Below, in pieces: positions 7,552 to 15,117 of a DNA stretch of 23,390 nucleotides. The stretch is from positions 1 through 23,390 of the forward strand of contig JBFGUI010000029.1 of assembly GCA_041565695.1 (NCBI GenBank), written 5' to 3'. How positions within the stretch are numbered: the first letter of the stretch is position 1; the number at the start of each line of letters is the position of its first letter. A model generated the notes under the pieces. That model saw only the letters and a program-made list of their open reading frames with translations, did not search any database and was not told the origin of the DNA. The DNA is from Pelagibius sp041565695 (GTDB lineage: Bacteria; Pseudomonadota; Alphaproteobacteria; Kiloniellales; Kiloniellaceae). The position numbers and the translations under genes are program-made.

Positions 7552-9168
7552 TCAGTGGCCGCCGCCACGGATCTGGGGCAGGTCGTTGAAGGTGTGGAAG
7601 GGCGGCGGAGAGGACACCGTCCACTCCAGCGTCGTGGCGCCTTCGCCCCAGTAGTTGGCCTCGACCTTGCGGCCCGCCTTCATCGAATAGACCGTCATCA
7701 CGAGGAAGAATACCGTCGCCGCGATGGAGAGGTAGGAGCCGTAGGACGACACCGCGTTCCAGCCCGCAAAGGCATCCGGGTAGTCGATGTAGCGCCGCGG
7801 CATGCCTGCCAGGCCCAGGAAGTGCTGCGGGAAGAAGGTCAGGTTGACGCCGATGAAGGTGGCCCAGAAGTGCAGCTTGCCGGCCCATTCCGGGAACTCA
7901 CGGCCGGTCATCTTGCCGAACCAGTAGTAGAAGGCGGCGAAGATGCCGAACACGGCGCCGAGGCTGAGCACGTAGTGGAAGTGGGCCACGACGTAGTAGG
8001 TATCGTGCATGGCGATGTCCATGCCGGCGTTGGCCAGCACCACGCCGGTGACGCCGCCCACGGTGAACAGGAAGATGAAACCGATCGCCCAGACCATCGG
8101 CGTGGTGAAGCGGATCGAGCCACCCCACATGGTCGCGATCCAGGAGAAGATCTTCACGCCGGTCGGCACCGCGATGACCATGGTCGCGGCGGTGAAATAG
8201 GCCTTGGTGTCGACGTCCAGACCCACGGCGTACATGTGGTGCGCCCAGACGATGAAGCCGACGAAGCCGATCGAGACCATGGCGTAGGCCATGCCCAGGT
8301 AGCCGAACACCGGCTTCTTCGAGAAGGTCGACACGATGTGGCTGACGATGCCGAAGGCCGGCAGGATCATGATGTAGACCTCGGGGTGACCGAAGAACCA
8401 GAAGAGATGCTGGAACAGGATCGGATCACCGCCGCCGGCGGCATCGAAGAAGGCCGTGCCGAAATTGCGGTCGGTCAGCAGCATGGTGATGGCACCGCCC
8501 AGCACCGGCAGCGAGAGCAGCAGCAGGAAGGCGGTAACCAGGATCGACCAGACGAAGAGCGGCATCTTGTGCAGCGTCATGCCCGGCGCGCGCATGTTGA
8601 AGATCGTGGTAATGAAGTTGATGGCGCCGAGGATCGACGAGGCACCGGCCAGGTGCAGGGCGAAAATCGCCATGTCGACCGACATGCCGCCGTGGCCGAG
8701 CGGCCCGGAAAGCGGCGGATAGACCGTCCAGCCGGTGCCCGCGCCGGTGCCCACGAAGGCCGAGCCCAGCAGCAGCAGGAAGGCCGGCACGATCAGCCAG
8801 AAGGAGATGTTGTTCATGCGCGGGAAGGCCATGTCCGGCGCGCCGATCATCAGCGGCACGAACCAGTTGCCGAAACCGCCGATGAGGGCCGGCATGACCA
8901 CGAAGAACACCATGATCAGGCCGTGCGCCGTGATGATGACGTTCCACCACTGGCCGTCGGGCTCGCCGTCCGTCAGCAGGTACTGCACGCCCGGATCCTG
9001 CAGTTCCAGGCGCATGACCAGCGAGAACCAGGCGCCGACGATGCCGGCGATGATCGCAAAGAGCAGGTAGAGCGTGCCGATGTCCTTGTGGTTGGTCGAA
9101 CAGAACCAACGCAGGAAGAAACCGGGCTTGTGGTCGTGATGCGCGTGCGCTTCGCTGCTGTGAGCCAT
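7552..9168 (-). CDS. ctaD: Cytochrome c oxidase subunit I (aa3 type)
   Basis: Catalytic heme-copper subunit: reduces O2 to water at heme a3-CuB and pumps protons. The 538-residue, 12-helix protein keeps all ligands: His82 (TAHG) and His398 for heme a, His396 for heme a3, and CuB ligands His261, His310 and His311, with the His-Tyr crosslink tyrosine Tyr265. Glu263 in GHPEV, Asp112 (PDMAFPRMNN) and Lys339 identify an A1-type oxidase with intact D and K channels. The ATG at 9168 is chosen because GAAGAG lies about 7 nt upstream; a GTG-initiated 6-residue extension is possible. A His-rich N-terminus (HAHHDH) is present. ctaC ends 14 nt upstream. Confidence 0.98.
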   Translation of the reverse strand: MAHSSEAHAHHDHKPGFFLRWFCSTNHKDIGTLYLLFAIIAGIVGAWFSLVMRLELQDPGVQYLLTDGEPDGQWWNVIITAHGLIMVFFVVMPALIGGFGNWFVPLMIGAPDMAFPRMNNISFWLIVPAFLLLLGSAFVGTGAGTGWTVYPPLSGPLGHGGMSVDMAIFALHLAGASSILGAINFITTIFNMRAPGMTLHKMPLFVWSILVTAFLLLLSLPVLGGAITMLLTDRNFGTAFFDAAGGGDPILFQHLFWFFGHPEVYIMILPAFGIVSHIVSTFSKKPVFGYLGMAYAMVSIGFVGFIVWAHHMYAVGLDVDTKAYFTAATMVIAVPTGVKIFSWIATMWGGSIRFTTPMVWAIGFIFLFTVGGVTGVVLANAGMDIAMHDTYYVVAHFHYVLSLGAVFGIFAAFYYWFGKMTGREFPEWAGKLHFWATFIGVNLTFFPQHFLGLAGMPRRYIDYPDAFAGWNAVSSYGSYLSIAATVFFLVMTVYSMKAGRKVEANYWGEGATTLEWTVSSPPPFHTFNDLPQIRGGGH

Positions 9169-9182
9169 TTTCGTCTCTTCCC

Positions 9183-10103
9183 TCACTCGGCGTTCATGAC
9201 GGCGGCTTCGGCCGCTGCGACCTTGACGGTCCGTTCTGACTTCTCAGGCTGCCCCGCCGGTTCGTCGACCCCAGGGGCATCCAAGCGGGCGAACTCCTGA
9301 CGGGCCTTCTCGGTCCAGGCGGCGAACTCCGCCTTGCTCAGCATCTTGATCATGATGGGCATGTAGGCATGGCCGGTGCCGCAGAGCTCCGAGCACTGGC
9401 CGTAGAAAGTCTGGCCGGCGTACTCGGCCGGCACGTAGGCCCAGGTCTCGTTGTTGCGGCCCGGCACCGCGTCCATCTTGAGGCCGAACTGCGGCATTGC
9501 GAAGTTGTGCAGCACGTCGCTGGCGGTCACCAGGAAGCGGATGTTGGTGTCGACCGGCAGGACCAGCGCGTTGTCGGCGGTCAGCAGCCGCGGCTGGCCG
9601 GGCTCCAGGTCCGCATCGGCCACCATGTAAGCGTCGAAGGTGAAGTTGCCGTGGTCGGGATACTCGTAGGACCAGTACCACTGGCGGCCGATCACCTTGA
9701 CCGTGATGTCGGCGTCCTGAACCTGGTCGGCGAAGTAGAGCAGGCGGAACGATGGGAAGGCGATGCCGATCAGGATCAGCACCGGGATCACCGTCCAGGC
9801 CAGCTCCAGCCCGACGTGGTGGGTGGTCTTGGAAGGCGTCGGATTGCGCTTTTCCGAGAAGCGGTACATCACCCAGAGCAGCAGCACCAGCACGAAGACC
9901 GTGATCAGGGTGATGATTACCAGCAGGACGTCGTGGAACGACGCGATCCGCTCGGCGACCGGCGTGACGGCCTTCTGGAAGCCGAGCTGGTAATCCTGGG
10001 GTTGGGCCACGGCCTTACCCAGAGTCGCGGGTCCGAGCGTGAACAAGAACGCGGCGGCGAGCAGGCCGAGCCGGCTGAGGAATGTCATAGCTGCACTTCC
10101 CAT
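9183..10103 (-). CDS. ctaC: Cytochrome c oxidase subunit II
   Basis: Receives electrons from cytochrome c through the binuclear CuA centre in its periplasmic domain. It has a signal peptide ending around AVAQ, two membrane helices (about 58-80 and 98-120), then the aromatic stretch GRQWYWSYEYPD. CuA ligands are all visible: His199 (SDVLHNF), Cys237, Glu239, Cys241, His245 and Met248 (GQCSELCGTGHAYM). No cytochrome c domain is fused. The C-terminus carries an Ala/Glu/Lys-rich tail of about 35 residues. The ATG at 10103 has AGGAA about 5 nt upstream; the ATG at 10088, preceded by GGGAAG, is an equally credible start. This is the first gene of the oxidase operon. Confidence 0.97.
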   Translation of the reverse strand: MGSAAMTFLSRLGLLAAAFLFTLGPATLGKAVAQPQDYQLGFQKAVTPVAERIASFHDVLLVIITLITVFVLVLLLWVMYRFSEKRNPTPSKTTHHVGLELAWTVIPVLILIGIAFPSFRLLYFADQVQDADITVKVIGRQWYWSYEYPDHGNFTFDAYMVADADLEPGQPRLLTADNALVLPVDTNIRFLVTASDVLHNFAMPQFGLKMDAVPGRNNETWAYVPAEYAGQTFYGQCSELCGTGHAYMPIMIKMLSKAEFAAWTEKARQEFARLDAPGVDEPAGQPEKSERTVKVAAAEAAVMNAE

Positions 10104-10194
10104 CTTTCCTGCAAATCCTGACGTCCACCCCTCTCGTTTTCGCACAACAGCGCAGGTCCCCACGGGGGGCGGGTCGGCACCAAGGCGAGCGCAA

Positions 10195-10221
10195 CCTATA
10201 CCAAGGCCGATGGCTCCACAA
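10195..10221 (-). promoter_or_regulatory. Weak candidate promoter for the oxidase operon
   Basis: On the minus strand TTGTGG (10221-10216) is followed 15 nt later by TATAGG (10200-10195), upstream of ctaC by about 90 nt. The spacing is short, so this is only a candidate. The interval 10104-10400 holds no gene. Besides this it contains a lone FNR-type half-site (TTGAT, minus strand near 10285-10281) and the inverted repeat listed separately. Confidence 0.28.
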
Positions 10222-10290
10222 GGCCGCGCAAACCGGCGGCTTGCCAGGGATTCCGCTCCCTCGGCGCGACCTCATGATAGATCAAGCGGG

Positions 10291-10334
10291 GCGTCATTTG
10301 AGAGGGCGAGACGCCAGGTGCGACCGAATGACGC
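10291..10334. repeat. 8-bp perfect inverted repeat upstream of the oxidase operon
   Basis: GCGTCATT (10291-10298) and AATGACGC (10327-10334), separated by 28 nt. It lies between the end of the DUF3422 gene and the candidate oxidase promoter. The arms are about three helical turns apart (centre to centre 36 nt), a geometry compatible with a looping or tandem-dimer operator. As an RNA hairpin it would have a large loop and no T-run. Confidence 0.45.
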
Positions 10335-10400
10335 AATTTTGGGCGCCGCCATGCCCGCTGGGCGCGCGGCGGGCGGGCGCGCCCCGCAAAACCATGCGGT

Positions 10401-11702
10401 TCAGTCTGCCGCGCCGTCTTCCCGTTCGAGGCGACGGCGCAGACGCTTCAGGGCGAGCCAGATCAGCAGGGCGAGAACCGGGATCGAGACACCGGTCGCC
10501 AGTTCGGCACTGACCGGCAGGCCGGCGGCCTTGGCGCCCTTGGCCAGATAGCCGACAAGGCTGGCCAGGTAGTAGGTGATGGCGGCGATCGACAGCCCCT
10601 CGACCGTCTGCTGCAGGCGCAGCTGCAGCCGGGCGCGGCGGTTCATCGACTGCAGAAGGTCGCGGTTCTGCGCCTCCAGCTGGACGTCGACCCGGGCGCG
10701 CAGCAGCTGGCTGGCCCGCGACACCCGGCGGGACAGCGCCTCCAGTCGCTCGGCCACCGCCTCGCAGGTCCGCATGGCCGGGGCGAGACGCCGGTCGATG
10801 AACTCGCCGATGGTCTGCAGCCCCTCGACCCGCTGCTCGCGCAGCTCCTGCACGCGCCGCAGCACCAGGGCGTAGTAGGCCCGCGCGGCGCTGAAGCGGT
10901 AGTTGGTGGCCGCGGCCACGTCCTCGATCTCCGAGGACAGCTCCATCAGCTCGTCGAGCAGGCGGCGCTCGGCCGCCATGTCCTCGATCTCGGTGAGGCG
11001 CCCGGTGATGCCGGTGAGGCGCTCGCCGATCACCGCCAGGCCGGCGCTGTGCCGCTTGGCTGCCGGGAAGGCCAGCAGCGCGGTCATCCGGTAGGTCTCG
11101 ATCTCCAGCAGGCGCTGGACGAGTCGCCCGGCCTGGCGCGGCCGGAGCCCGCGGTCGTGCACCAGGATGCGCGCGAACCCGTCGTCGCGGACCTGGAAAT
11201 CCATCCACACCGCCGCCGCGCCGCCGGAAACCAGGCTGCCCACGGTGCTGTCGTGGCCGAACAGGGTCTGCAGCGTCTCCGCGTCGGGCTCCGGCGCCCC
11301 GGCGGCCAGCAGATCCAGGTGCACGGCCACCAGCATGTCGCCGGGCAGACCGGCGATCCAGTCGCGCGGCACCAGGTCGATGGCGGAGCCAGCGAAGGGT
11401 CCGTCGCTGAAAGGACCGTTCAGAAAGAAGGTGTAGGTCGAGAACTCGGTATGCCGCTCCCACTTCAGGCGGAAGGTCCCGAGGTCGGCGATGAAGTGGT
11501 TGGTGTAGGTGCCCGGGCCCTCGACGCCCCGGCTCTGGCACAGGTCGGTGACGTGCTGGCGCTCACGGCGCGCGGCCCCCTCGCCCGACAGAAGGGCCAG
11601 GTGGCTGATCCGTTCGGGCGCCTGCAGCCGGGCAAAGGGCCGGGAATGTACTTCGGCGTTGAGCGCCCCGCGCAGGGGATGGTCCCGCAGCCCCTTCATC
11701 AT
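10401..11702 (-). CDS. DUF3422 family membrane-anchored protein
   Basis: A 433-residue protein with the DUF3422 N-terminal signature ALNAEVHSRPFARLQAPERISHLA in pieces (EVHSRP at 17-22). A soluble domain follows, then a long helical, probably coiled-coil segment rich in Arg/Glu/Leu (about 210-360, for example RVQELREQRVEGL), and two closely spaced helices near the C-terminus (IAAITYYLASLVGYLAKGA and IPVLALLIWLALK) before a basic tail. The layout resembles coiled-coil membrane proteins of the CorA type, but I see no GMN motif and do not claim transport. The ATG at 11702 is followed by a second ATG; GAGGGGA lies about 9 nt upstream. Function unknown. Divergent from tldD. Confidence 0.9.
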   Translation of the reverse strand: MMKGLRDHPLRGALNAEVHSRPFARLQAPERISHLALLSGEGAARRERQHVTDLCQSRGVEGPGTYTNHFIADLGTFRLKWERHTEFSTYTFFLNGPFSDGPFAGSAIDLVPRDWIAGLPGDMLVAVHLDLLAAGAPEPDAETLQTLFGHDSTVGSLVSGGAAAVWMDFQVRDDGFARILVHDRGLRPRQAGRLVQRLLEIETYRMTALLAFPAAKRHSAGLAVIGERLTGITGRLTEIEDMAAERRLLDELMELSSEIEDVAAATNYRFSAARAYYALVLRRVQELREQRVEGLQTIGEFIDRRLAPAMRTCEAVAERLEALSRRVSRASQLLRARVDVQLEAQNRDLLQSMNRRARLQLRLQQTVEGLSIAAITYYLASLVGYLAKGAKAAGLPVSAELATGVSIPVLALLIWLALKRLRRRLEREDGAAD

Positions 11703-11827
11703 ATGAAAACGTCCCCTCTTGCCCGTCCGCGGGCCGATTTTGGGGCCCTGCGCCCCATGATCGGGCCCCGGCATGTTATTCTGGTCCCGGCAGCCCATAT
11801 TAAGGCAAGTTAGCCCGGTCACCGACA

Positions 11828-11847
11828 GCGCGCATCTATCGGCGCGC
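11828..11847 (+). repeat. First hairpin in the tldD upstream region
   Basis: GCGCGC, 8-nt loop ATCTATCG, GCGCGC. A perfect 6-bp stem in the 207-nt divergent gap between the DUF3422 gene and tldD. The same gap also has a weaker TGGGG/CCCCA stem at 11741-11757 and TATTAA near 11808, which could serve as a -10 for tldD. Confidence 0.4.
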
Positions 11848-11872
11848 GTCGCACCGCAATTCACAGCACAGC

Positions 11873-11895
11873 GCCCGCCGGCCCGCACGGCGGGC
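11873..11895 (+). promoter_or_regulatory. Leader hairpin directly in front of the tldD ribosome binding site
   Basis: GCCCGCCG (11873-11880), loop GCCCGCA, CGGCGGGC (11888-11895): a perfect 8-bp GC stem. The Shine-Dalgarno GGAGG begins at 11898, two bases after the stem, and the ATG is at 11910. It has no T-run and no upstream co-directional gene to terminate, so it is best read as a 5'-leader structure that could affect ribosome access or mRNA stability. Confidence 0.5.
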
Positions 11896-11909
11896 TTGGA
11901 GGTCTTTCC

Positions 11910-13343
11910 ATGACACACCTCGCCGACACCGACGAGCTTTTCTACGCAAGAGCCGGTCTCGACCGCAACCGCCTGGAGACCCTGGTGAGCGACGCCATGG
12001 CCGGCGCGGACGACGGCGAGCTGTTCCTGGAATACCGCCAGTCGGAGGCGCTGGCCTTCGACGACGGGCGGCTCAAGTCGGCCTCCTTCGATACCATGCA
12101 GGGCTTCGGCCTGCGCACCATCGCCGGCGAGGCGGCCGGCTATGCCCACGCCAGCGAGCTGTCGGAAGAGGCCATCGCCCGCGCCGCCGAGACCGTGAAG
12201 GCGGTGCAAGCCGGCCATTCCGGCGTGATGGCCGAGGCGCCGGGGCGCACCAATCGGATCCTCTACGGCGACGAGAACCCGATCGGTGCCGTGCCCTTCG
12301 AGGCCAAGGTGAAGCTGCTGGCCGAGATCGACGCCTATGCCCGGGCCAAGGACCCGCGGGTCAAGCAGGTCAGCGCCGCGCTGGCCGGCCAGTGGCAGGC
12401 GGTGCAGATCCTGCGCGCCGACGGCCAGCGGGTCGCCGACATCCGCCCGCTGGTGCGCCTCAACGTCTCGGTGGTGGTCGGCCAGGGCGAGCGCATGGAG
12501 GCCGGCAGCCACGGCGGCGGCGGGCGCATCGCCTATGCCTCGCTGCTCGACCCGGCGCACTGGCAGGCCAGCGTCGACGAGGCGCTGCGCCAGGCCCTGG
12601 TGAACCTGGAGTCGGTCGACACGCCGGCCGGCGAGATGCCGGTGGTGCTCGGCAGCGGCTGGCCGGGGATCCTGCTGCACGAGGCCGTCGGCCACGGCCT
12701 GGAGGGCGACTTCAACCGCAAGAAGACCTCCGCCTTCTCCGGCCTGCTCGGCGAGAGGGTCGCGGCGCCGGGGGTCACCGTGCTGGACGACGGCACCCTG
12801 CTCGACCGTCGCGGCTCCCTCACCATCGACGACGAGGGCACCCCGAGCCAGGCCACGGTGCTGATCGAGGACGGCATCCTGCGCGGCTACATGCAGGACC
12901 GCCAGAACGCCCGCCTCATGGGCATGCAGCCGACCGGCAACGGCCGGCGCCAGAGCTATGCCCACATCCCCATGCCGCGCATGACCAACACGGTCATGGC
13001 CGCCGGCGACAGGGACCCCGAAGAGATCATCGCCTCCGTCAAGAAGGGCCTCTATGCCGTCAACTTCGGCGGCGGCCAGGTGGACATCACCTCGGGCAAG
13101 TTCGTGTTCTCCTGCACCGAGGCCTACCTCATCGAGGACGGCAGGATCGGCGCGCCGGTCAAGGGCGCGACCCTGATCGGCAACGGCCCGGACGTCATGA
13201 CCAAGGTGAAGATGATCGGCAACGACATGAAGCTCGACGACGGCATCGGCACCTGCGGCAAGGAAGGCCAGGGCGTGCCGGTCGGGGTCGGCCAGCCGAC
13301 CATGCTGATCGACGCCATCACCGTGGGCGGCACGGCCGCCTGA
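11910..13343 (+). CDS. tldD: TldD metalloprotease subunit (PmbA/TldD family)
   Basis: Cytoplasmic zinc peptidase that with TldE/PmbA forms a heterodimer cleaving unfolded peptides; known roles include microcin B17 maturation and CcdA turnover in E. coli. The 477-residue protein has the U62 metal motif HEAVGH (257-262) in LLHEAVGHGLEGDF, and the conserved Cys402 in SCTEAYLIEDG. The glycine-rich ends NFGGGQ and GIGTCGKEGQGVPVGVGQP are typical. GGAGG sits 7 nt before the ATG. It is expressed away from the oxidase operon, although tldD next to ctaC is common in related genomes (recalled). A pmbA partner is not in the window. Confidence 0.97.
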   Translation: MTHLADTDELFYARAGLDRNRLETLVSDAMAGADDGELFLEYRQSEALAFDDGRLKSASFDTMQGFGLRTIAGEAAGYAHASELSEEAIARAAETVKAVQAGHSGVMAEAPGRTNRILYGDENPIGAVPFEAKVKLLAEIDAYARAKDPRVKQVSAALAGQWQAVQILRADGQRVADIRPLVRLNVSVVVGQGERMEAGSHGGGGRIAYASLLDPAHWQASVDEALRQALVNLESVDTPAGEMPVVLGSGWPGILLHEAVGHGLEGDFNRKKTSAFSGLLGERVAAPGVTVLDDGTLLDRRGSLTIDDEGTPSQATVLIEDGILRGYMQDRQNARLMGMQPTGNGRRQSYAHIPMPRMTNTVMAAGDRDPEEIIASVKKGLYAVNFGGGQVDITSGKFVFSCTEAYLIEDGRIGAPVKGATLIGNGPDVMTKVKMIGNDMKLDDGIGTCGKEGQGVPVGVGQPTMLIDAITVGGTAA

Positions 13344-13353
13344 GGCTGCCGCC

Positions 13354-13569
13354 CTAGCGTTTGCGCAGGAAGAGCATCACCCCGAGCAGCGCGCCGGTGG
13401 CGATCAGCGCCGGGATGATGGCCATGGTCACGGCATAGCTGAGGCTGGCCATGCTGCCCGGTGCCGGATGGCCGGCCATGAAGGCGAGCACGAACAGCAG
13501 GTAGGCCGTCACGCCCAGCTTCGGAGCCCATTGCCTGAGCCAGCTGCGGTCCTTGGGGTCGATGGGCAT
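13354..13569 (-). CDS. Small two-helix membrane protein of unknown function
   Basis: A 71-residue protein: charged N-terminus (MPIDPKDRSWLRQW), first helix about 18-32, a short Pro/Gly loop (HPAPGS), second helix about 43-67, and a basic end LRKR. It converges on tldD with only 10 nt between the stops. The ATG at 13569 has GAGGAG about 11 nt upstream. A reasonable promoter sits in front of it, which supports expression. I do not recognise a family. Confidence 0.68.
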   Translation of the reverse strand: MPIDPKDRSWLRQWAPKLGVTAYLLFVLAFMAGHPAPGSMASLSYAVTMAIIPALIATGALLGVMLFLRKR

Positions 13570-13612
13570 GAAATCGGACACTCCTCGCTGCACGCCGCCC
13601 TCTCGGCGCCGG

Positions 13613-13641
13613 AGTTTAGGGCTTTTTGCCTGACTCGGCAA
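13613..13641 (-). promoter_or_regulatory. Candidate promoter for the two-helix membrane protein
   Basis: On the minus strand TTGCCG (13641-13636), 17-nt spacer, TAAACT (13618-13613). Predicted start near 13606, giving a leader of about 37 nt that contains the GAGGAG site. A TTTGCC/GGCAAA inverted repeat overlaps the -35. Confidence 0.42.
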
Positions 13642-13760
13642 AGCGCCGCGGCGGCCGCGGGCCCTGTCAATGGATGCCGACCGATCCCATATGTGGGGGT
13701 GAGCACGTATCTTCCCGAGAAGCCCGAATCTTCGCGAAGACGAACGGGAGTGCCCCAGCG

Positions 13761-14276
13761 ATGCTGCAGCGCCTCTTCCTTCCCGCGCTGGCCCCGGTTC
13801 TGCTGCTGGCCGCCGGCCTCGGCACGGCCGCGGCCCAGTCCTGCGCCACCATCGGGTCCTCTACCTTCTGCGGGGCCCGCGGATCTCACAACACGGTGGG
13901 CAATACCATGGTATTTAGCACCGGCCCGGCCGGACAGCGGATCGGCAACTATGCGGTGATCGGCGCGCCGGGGCGGACCTCGCTGTACCGCGGCGCGGAA
14001 TCGCGGGGCTTGGTCGGCCCGCGCACCTTTACCGGCGTTGCCACCTCCCGGCGCTTCGAACCCTACGACGCCGCCATCGCCCGCCTGCGGGCCGAGATCC
14101 TGGCCATCGAAGCCCAGTACCGCCAGCAGCAGCTGGAGCAGATGCAGCAGAGCCCGGCGCAGGGGCCGGACGAGGCGCAGATGCCGCCGGCCCTGATCCG
14201 GGCTGTCAATTTGGCCCGGGAGGCCCGCGCGCGGGCCGCCGCCGAAGCGGCGCCGGGCAGTCCCGGAACCGAGTGA
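13761..14276 (+). CDS. Small secreted protein with a cysteine pair and C-terminal helix, function unknown
   Basis: A 171-residue protein. A clear Sec signal peptide ends near GTAAAQ (about residue 26). The mature start is SCATIGSSTFC, with two cysteines nine residues apart that could form a disulfide. A Gly/Asn/Thr-rich middle follows (SHNTVGNTMVFS, RIGNYAVIG), then a helical, Gln/Glu/Ala-rich part (about 100-135, LRAEILAIEAQYRQQQLEQMQQ) and a low-complexity Ala/Arg tail. The SC-x-TIGSSTFC style resembles small secreted proteins with repeated Ser-Thr-Phe-Cys units seen in other proteobacteria, but I cannot name a family. The ATG at 13761 has GGGAG about 10 nt upstream. No downstream partner on this strand. 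The 168-nt gap that follows (14277-14444) contains nothing I can support. Confidence 0.75.
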   Translation: MLQRLFLPALAPVLLLAAGLGTAAAQSCATIGSSTFCGARGSHNTVGNTMVFSTGPAGQRIGNYAVIGAPGRTSLYRGAESRGLVGPRTFTGVATSRRFEPYDAAIARLRAEILAIEAQYRQQQLEQMQQSPAQGPDEAQMPPALIRAVNLAREARARAAAEAAPGSPGTE

Positions 14277-14444
14277 CCGCGGCGGCACGATCGCCAAGCC
14301 AGGCAGGTGGTCCGCCGCGCTGCTCCGCTGAAAAGCCGGCAGACCGGAGTCAGTTCCCGCTGGGACATCGTCGACGAGAAGCCGCTGGCGACCACGGTGT
14401 TCAGGATCGAGGTCCAGAGAACCACGATCGCGACCCAGCGCCGT

Positions 14445-15101
14445 TCAGTACCCCTCGACGGAGAGAGCTTTCATCGTGTAACTGACGATGACGTCGGATC
14501 GACCGTCGGCATAGGCGACGGTCTGGCGCGACGACTGCGCGATCATGCGACCGGTGATGCGCACGGGGGTGAAGAGACCCTCCGCCTCGAAGCCCCTCGG
14601 ATAGACCACATGGACGATCTGGTTCGGGTCGGGCGGTGGCGTATGAATACAGGCGCCGACGTAGGGCACCAGCAGGAACTCGACGACCTTGCGGCCCTTC
14701 ATCTCCAGCGGCAGCAGATAGCCCGGCAGCCTCACCGTCTGGTCCACCACCGACATATTGACCGTTGTGGCCTGCTCCAGGCGCTTTTCCATCACGACCT
14801 CGCGCTGGCGGAAGAGGTAGGCGATGTCGAGCCCCGCCTCTTCGAGACGCGCCCGCGCCTCCTCGAGCAGCACGACGTTCTCCGGAAGCTCGCGGAACTC
14901 GGGTGTGGCTTCTTCCAGGGCCAGGACGGTCCGCAGGTCGTCGATCTGCTCGTAGGTCAGGTCGGGAAAGGGATCATCGTAGGGCTCGACCTCGGGCACC
15001 AGGTCTTCCCACAGGATCTCCCGGCTCTCGTTCGCGCCGGCCGCGGCGGCAAAGGCAACGAGGAAGCAGAGCAGGAAAAGCACTTGACCCCGACGGGGCA
15101 T
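14445..15101 (-). CDS. DUF3299 family exported protein of an ABC transporter cassette
   Basis: A 218-residue protein with a signal peptide or signal anchor (about 5-24). A long acidic helical segment runs to about residue 90, then the DUF3299 domain with the family core VPYVGACIHTPPPDPNQ (145-161), containing Cys151 and His153. These conserved Cys/His residues next to prolines are compatible with metal binding, but that is inference. It starts 16 nt after the permease stop, with GGGAGA about 6 nt upstream of its ATG, and is the last gene of a three-gene cassette. Ordering ATPase, permease, DUF3299 recalls gammaproteobacterial operons reported to respond to zinc limitation (Pseudomonas aeruginosa PA4064-PA4066, from memory). 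Function here unproven. Confidence 0.87.
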   Translation of the reverse strand: MPRRGQVLFLLCFLVAFAAAAGANESREILWEDLVPEVEPYDDPFPDLTYEQIDDLRTVLALEEATPEFRELPENVVLLEEARARLEEAGLDIAYLFRQREVVMEKRLEQATTVNMSVVDQTVRLPGYLLPLEMKGRKVVEFLLVPYVGACIHTPPPDPNQIVHVVYPRGFEAEGLFTPVRITGRMIAQSSRQTVAYADGRSDVIVSYTMKALSVEGY

Positions 15102-15117
15102 TTCTTTCTCCCGGATC

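Noticed and set aside
10401..12965. 854-codon open frame on the minus strand running through tldD into the DUF3422 gene
   Set aside because: Only its last 433 codons encode a recognisable protein. The upstream half is antisense to tldD, is His/Gly/Arg/Ala-rich, and is explained by high GC content and codon bias.
14277..14444. Short minus-strand frame with a membrane-like stretch in the convergent gap
   Set aside because: It has no ribosome binding site, overlaps the secreted-protein gene antisense, and its end is Arg/Ser/Cys-rich noise.
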